Source: Asterella californica
Taxonomy: Eukaryota; Streptophyta; Marchantiopsida; Marchantiales; Aytoniaceae
Direction of reading: 5' to 3'
NCBI GenBank assembly: GCA_036924285.1
Contig: JAYKYS010000010.1
Location: 16,219,001 to 16,283,000 of the forward strand
Length of the DNA stretch: 64,000 nucleotides
Below, in pieces: positions 58,812 to 64,000 of the stretch. A model generated the notes under the pieces. The model had not been told where the DNA came from and made no database searches. It was given only the letters and a program-made list of their open reading frames with translations. Positions within the stretch are counted from its first letter, which is position 1; every line of letters starts with the position of its first letter. The position numbers and the translations under genes were made by a program.

Positions 58812-59500
58812 ACTCCTTGAATAGCCGAGGAAAGTTCTACACGATCTCCACCATTGCATGTACTGAAGTACTATCGAACAACATGTCTTCCTCCTTTCCT
58901 GCTTCGTCAACCCCTAACACGAAGTTCCGATTCTCCTCAGTATAGTTCCCCGGTCTCGCATAAGGTTCTTATGAAGGATGCTCTCGACACACTTGAAGGT
59001 CTGAACCAGCTTCGAAGACACCATCGACCATCATGACATTAAGAGGAAAGATAACCTCATATCCTAGAGGTCCTTCTCGTACCTCAGAAGTTCATACTCA
59101 CATCTAGAGCCTGAAGTCATGGTGGTTTGGCAGTCTACATCCCGTGCATATACGAAGTACAAAGAAGTAAACAATGAAGTACGAAGATGAAGAAACTTCC
59201 CGAAGAACTTCCTCGCAGATAATTACTCTCCTCAAGACAGTCTTCACTGAAGATCAACTTATTCATTGATTTCTCTCTCTGTTCTCTCGGTCTTCTCTAA
59301 CAATGTAGACATGATACAACAAATGACTTAATATGTCACTCTTGTATATCTCTACGACTTCATCACACATGCCCTAGTGTGTGATGTGTTGCTTAACAGT
59401 CATTTGTGTTGAGTATGTGTTACTATAGACAAAGAATGATGTCAACGTTCTTAAGTACTTCACATTCAAGATGAGAAACTTGAGTAGTTTAAGTGAAAAG
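58812..59500. other. GAAGT/ACTTC-rich stretch resembling 17-21.7 kb
   Basis: Short words GAAGT, ACTTC and AAGTAC recur (for example around 59,150-59,240), in the style of the decayed coiled-coil and gag region left of element A. It may be the displaced other end of that older element, separated by the later insertions. No open frame of note. Confidence 0.35.
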
Positions 59501-62500
59501 AGGAGATGAATGTCATAGTACTTTGGTGAACGTATGAGTCAATGTTGTAAGATCGAGTTAATAAAGTCTAATTGGATGAAGAAATCATAATAAATGCATA
59601 AATGATATGAGTATAAATTTTAACTCACAACAAACTTTAGTTTAATGTTGCGAAGTTTTGAATTAAATTTTGTCAGAAACTGACTTTGGTTTTTGTCATT
59701 TCAATTGTTAATATGCATAGTTAGTTGATGAGTACATCTGTCCAACTGTCTCTGGGAACTTAGATATGAAAAATCCACCGTGTACAAACAAGAGTGAAAG
59801 AGATATGTTTGAAGTCATATCTAAACAACAATCCCATATATAAATTCAATTAAGTCCAAACTTGATAAAAAAATAAATGTATGAATGATAATATTTGATT
59901 ATATACTCCTCAAATGAATAACCTTGTCAATCGGCATGGTTTCATCAAATAGGTTGCGAGATAAAATTTCCACAACACTTGAAATATGACTTGTACAAAA
60001 AGAGTAATTGCTCTCTTAAGTTAGAGGGTAGAGGAGGGGAAGAAGATATTCTTCTCTCTTTTCCAAAATCAAGTCTATATGAGTATTTCGACCCATCATG
60101 AAGATTAAAAGAATATGTTATCTTTCAGTGCTATTAAATCCAAAAGGAACGACGTCATGTCATTATGTCACATCAGACAAATCTGTTTGAGTTTTGGATC
60201 CATCTTGGAGGTAAAAAAGATCTTTTATCTACCAATGCGGTTAAGACCAAGTCAATCAAGAAATTTTGGAATTTCAACTATCTCATATTTAAGATTGTTT
60301 TTTAAAGAATAACAATTATCCATCGATATGATTTCATTCAAATGAGTTGAAACTCGACGAGCATGCAACTATGACCAGAGCTACTTGTGGGAGCAAGAAT
60401 GATTCAAAGTAGAGATCAAATGACAATGCGATGGCTTTCAAGGCTAACAAAGGATAATCCATATCTTTTACCAATTCCGTGAGAGAATATTGCACATCAA
60501 CTGACGTGGTTTTCTCATAATGCTTTGATGTTTTGGAGATCAAGAAGATTGTGAGATAAGCTCTCTACAATACTTAAATTCAAGCCAATCCGACTTGTAA
60601 AAAAGGGAGAAAATGCTGCCGAAATGAGTGGTACTTAAAAGAAACAAAAAAGACATTGTCAACATTACTCAAAGTTTAGCAATTGTTAGCTTAGTTTAAC
60701 ATTTTGAGATGTCATAAGTTTCAACTTTTAGCTCCGATTAGCATAATGACTTTGTATAGTAACATAATGGCAATTACTCCATACTCTTGACAAACGTTTT
60801 TTTGTACTTTGATTTTTTGTTTGAAATTTAAGGAATAATATACAAATCGAGAGATGAAATGAAAGCGAGAGATGAGATGCAGATATAGAGAACAAGGAGG
60901 GAAGATGGTAATGACAGATAGGAGGAGTTGACAAACGGAGAAGATAGGAAGTCTAGGGAGAGGTTACTTGACCTAGACGAGATGCAACGTCAAGGTAGAA
61001 GAAATAAAACTCTCCAAATAAGAGAAAGAGCTTTCCCTAGAGGTGTCAACACCAAAGTTTTCTTGAGTTTGTGATAAACACATTAGAACATTAGAGATTT
61101 CTCTCCCTTGGTCTATTTATAATTTATTGTGTTTAACAAGTCACAACAGTGACATTAGTTTAACAAGTGGAGATTATCGATATAAAAGACAACGTTTCTT
61201 TTTTACATTGCTTAAGCACAAAAAGTATCATTCTCATAGAATGTTGGGATTGACTTGCTCTTTACTACAGTTTCGCTTTAATGCTAAGTAGCAAGTGTTA
61301 GAGCGATATCAGACAAAAGGAAAATTTTGATTCATATCTCTTGAAATTTCACCTAATATCAAGAATTGTTTCTTACACTTGACAAGTCGTCAAGTGTTGA
61401 TAGCTCACACACTGGGTGAACCCCGTTGAGTGTAAAATAACAACAAGTGGTTATTTCGAACATCTGACTAGGGTGAATGAGTGTGAGCCTCACACACTCG
61501 ACCAATCTCGCTAGATATTAAACAACAAGGTATGGTTATTTTTCATACCTAGCCACCTTAATCAAATATATAATAGCAACTTATTCTTATTTCATAAGAT
61601 TAAGATTAACAAGAGTCATCGAGTATTCCTGATACCAAGAAACATTTATTGATATCGGTTCTTTTGATATTTGATATCGTACTTTCTCTCATAAGTAGTT
61701 AACTGACACAAAAATAACTACTTAAACTCTACTTACGACTAAGCGTCATGGTTTTACGACCAACCTCTTGTCATTAGGTCTTAAGGTCCAAATTCTGACC
61801 ACTTATGATCTATCATACTAACTTATTGTGCAGAAATTACTCTCGGACTCCCTCTCATAAACTTAGAGAATCTCACCTTGTCGTGTTATGATAGTTTTGT
61901 AGTGTGAAAAGTTATCCGAAGACGGATATGTTGAACAAGCGAACCCCTTGCTCGGTAAGCTTTACCCTAGTTAAGCTAAGCTTGTGGTTTAGCTGCACCC
62001 TAGGTAAGTTGGACTTGAGATTAAACTATGACCTAGATAAGATCTTAGAGGAAGTTATCTATTTCCTGAAATTTGACGATACCATCTTGTAGAGCTATCC
62101 GAGTTGAGCAGATTAGGACTTGAGTTGGAGAAAAGTGGATCCTATTGACTAAGTTATGTGATTTAGGAGAATCTAAGATATGAGAAAGAGGATATCGCAT
62201 GAGAAGCATATATCTTGCTAAGATATGGGTTTGAGTATGTGTATGAGTAGGTTATGATGCAAAGTACTTTTAGGGACTTGTTTCATTTGAAATAGATCTA
62301 TATTGAAAGAGATACGTGGGCTAGAAATAGTAAGAGATTTAAAGCAACTGAAAGGAAAGACTTAACCTTTATTAACACAACTTCTTGTGCAGGAAAAAGA
62401 AAGGAGAGTTGGTTATCTCAGCTTCTTGGCAACAAGAGGTATGAGGTTTAAATCTCCACACATGTGCTTTCATATTGGATCTCTTGGTGTTCTTCGATCA

Positions 62501-62720
62501 TCGTTGCATGTCGATACTCGACAATGAAGGATTTTGTTAGATGCGATCTAAGTCGTAGTTAAGGATGGAAGACAATATCTCTTTTAAACGTGATCGTATA
62601 TGAGCGGCACCTCCGTATGTAATTCATGTTACCAAAGGATTGTTTACCAATAGATGTGACCTCGAACAAGATGGTGAAGTGAATACCAAAGAAATACTTG
62701 TGAATACCAAAGAAAGGAGA
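59500..62720. other. AT-rich gene-free stretch
   Basis: No coding frame, RNA gene or complete element was recognised. Diverged blocks repeat at about 400-600 bp spacing: compare 59,940-60,010 with 60,315-60,370 and 60,530-60,600, which share GATTTCATTCAAA-like, GTTGCGAGATAA-like and GACTTGTA-A words. It looks like decayed long-LTR sequence. Confidence 0.4.
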
Positions 62721-62721
62721 T

Positions 62722-63410
62722 GAATGGTATCAAATGGATGATCTCGAACAGAGATGGTTTACTTACAGGCCTATTGCTATGTCTTTTGTTTCTGAGGCGA
62801 CTTTTTACTAGAAACAAAAAAGAGTAACATTGAACTAGGATGTTATCACTAAACCCGTTATGGTTCAGTTTGAGATGTAAGATTAGTGTACAAATGTATT
62901 ATTATATGTGTCACTATTTGCATGGTAACACTTGAACCTGAAAAGTGTGTGTCCAATGACTATCCAAGGAGTTGAATGCTATCAAATGGATGATCTCAAA
63001 CATAGATGGTTTACTTACAAGCCTAATGCTATGTTCTTTTATTTTTGAGGTGACCTTTATTAGAAACAAAAAAGAGTAACATTGAACTACGATGTTATCA
63101 CTAAACGTGTTATTATTTAGTTTGGGATGTAAGATTAGTGTACAAATGTATTCTTGTATGTGTCACTATTTGCATGGTAACATTTGAACTTGAAAAGTGT
63201 GTGTCCAGTGACTATGCAAGTTTGTGTCGTCCTCAAGGTCATAGTTGAGCATAATCCATATGTAGGTTTATAATTCTTTTTGACAAAATCTAGAGTTTAG
63301 AGTTAAGAGGTTTTTACTTGTCAATGATGTGCCACACCTCTCCAGTGTCCAATAGAGAGATGACACTTGTTATTGTATTTTTGTAGTTATTGTAGAGGTG
63401 ATAAAAATCT
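62722..63410. repeat. About 250-bp tandem duplication, copies 2 and 3 of the 14.2-kb repeat
   Basis: Two diverged copies start near 62,722 and 62,974 (both begin GAATG-TATCAAATGGATGATCTC). Each contains AACAAAAAAGAGTAACATTG and the TTATCACTAAAC block. The second continues to about 63,410 in parallel with 14,470-14,690. Confidence 0.7.
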
Positions 63411-64000
63411 TAAAGTCGTACGACAAAATCTAGAGGTATACTCGAGATGAGATGTTCAATGTGAGAGGACGAAGATATGATATTATGAATAGATAGCTCT
63501 CGACAAGCAAAAGGAGTTTAGGATGAGGAATCAAAGCTATTGAATACAAAGTAATTTTGAGCTATTGAATACAAAGTAATTTTGCTTTTGTAGAAGCACT
63601 TTTCTAGAATTATAAGTACTAGGTGTGACGATTGAGTGCGAAGTCGGATCGGAGTGAAATCTTTGGATGATTTCTTTTGCTAGACAGATGAGGCGTTTGT
63701 GAAGTTTGAGAAAGAGTGGACGGTTAGATCGAGAGTTGATGAGGGCTGAAGTGATAAGGGTCCAAAAATCTCTCAATCTGTGCAATGTAACTTGCTCATG
63801 CGATATCGAGAGATCTCTAGACTAGATTTGTCCTCAATTTTGTGGGTTTGATTGCAATCTTGAGTTCTTGAAATGTTGCAAGTTTCAAGAAGAGTTAAGA
63901 GACGACTAGGAAGAGAGATTCAGAAGTAGAAAATTGCATGTTTTGCAGTTCTAGGTGCAAGTTCACTTAAAGAGCTTGATTTGAGACCAAAACCAACAAC
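63411..64000. other. Gene-free stretch at the window end
   Basis: No gene is recognised. An exact short duplication (ATTGAATACAAAGTAATTTTG) occurs at about 63,539 and 63,564, a tandem repeat of about 25 bp. Confidence 0.5.

Noticed and set aside
1..64000. CRISPR arrays, operons or prokaryotic features
   Set aside because: Tandem repeats here are LTR minisatellites and duplications without spacer structure. Spliced introns and LTR retrotransposons show a eukaryotic nuclear genome.

Overview
This window is nuclear DNA from a land plant and is dominated by nested LTR retrotransposons. The only intact host-like gene I can support is a six-exon MULE-transposase/SWIM zinc-finger gene on the minus strand (1218-4964). 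Its five GT-AG introns, the CT-rich leader-like tract near 8 kb and the retroelement families all indicate a plant. The Ty3/gypsy clade present (Gag with a DUF4100-like region, protease DHGSEIN, RT FIDD/FLDD) is, as I recall, known from basidiomycete fungi and from seed-free plants such as mosses. A bryophyte or another seed-free plant is therefore my best guess; it is an inference, not proven.

Layout. 1-10.4 kb: mixed-composition DNA with the MULE/SWIM gene and otherwise no recognisable gene. 10.4-16.7 kb: AT-rich, decayed repeats, including an ancient element (I) reduced to two LTR-like arms around a primer-binding site and a short gag fragment. 16.8-19.7 kb: decayed gypsy gag-protease (element F, minus strand) with a tRNA-Asp-type primer-binding site. 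20.4-21.7 kb: decayed coiled-coil coding sequence. 21,692-45,334: element A (minus), carrying element B (30,993-43,126, minus) inside its gag and a solo LTR G (27,651-29,025) inside its protease. B's left LTR carries about 2 kb of extra sequence, probably another solo LTR (J). 45.5-58.8 kb: an older gypsy element E (minus), whose gag is split by element C (45,999-54,588, plus) and whose leader is split by a reverse-oriented solo LTR D (55,700-56,981). 58.8-64 kb: motif-rich and then AT-rich sequence without genes. Part of it repeats sequence from 14.2-14.7 kb.

Elements A, B and C are relatives. All have termini TGTCG...CGACA (B ends GGACA), 4-bp target duplications with a central CG, a gag-protease frame and a pol frame shifted by -1, and the same polypurine-tract style. 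B is the best preserved: one nonsense codon in gag-protease and a fully open 1183-residue pol with reverse transcriptase, RNase H, DD35E integrase and a GPY module. A has three nonsense codons. C has several frameshifts although its two LTRs are nearly identical.

The nesting gives relative ages: E and F oldest, then A and C, then B and G inside A, then J inside B's LTR. Most nonsense codons and the LTR differences I compared are C-to-T or G-to-A transitions, as expected for methylated, silenced repeats. Strongest leads: the shared GGNTTTT frameshift site at the gag/pol overlap, the CG-centred target preference, the DHG protease motif, the SINE-like unit fixed in A's LTRs, and the intact MULE/SWIM gene.
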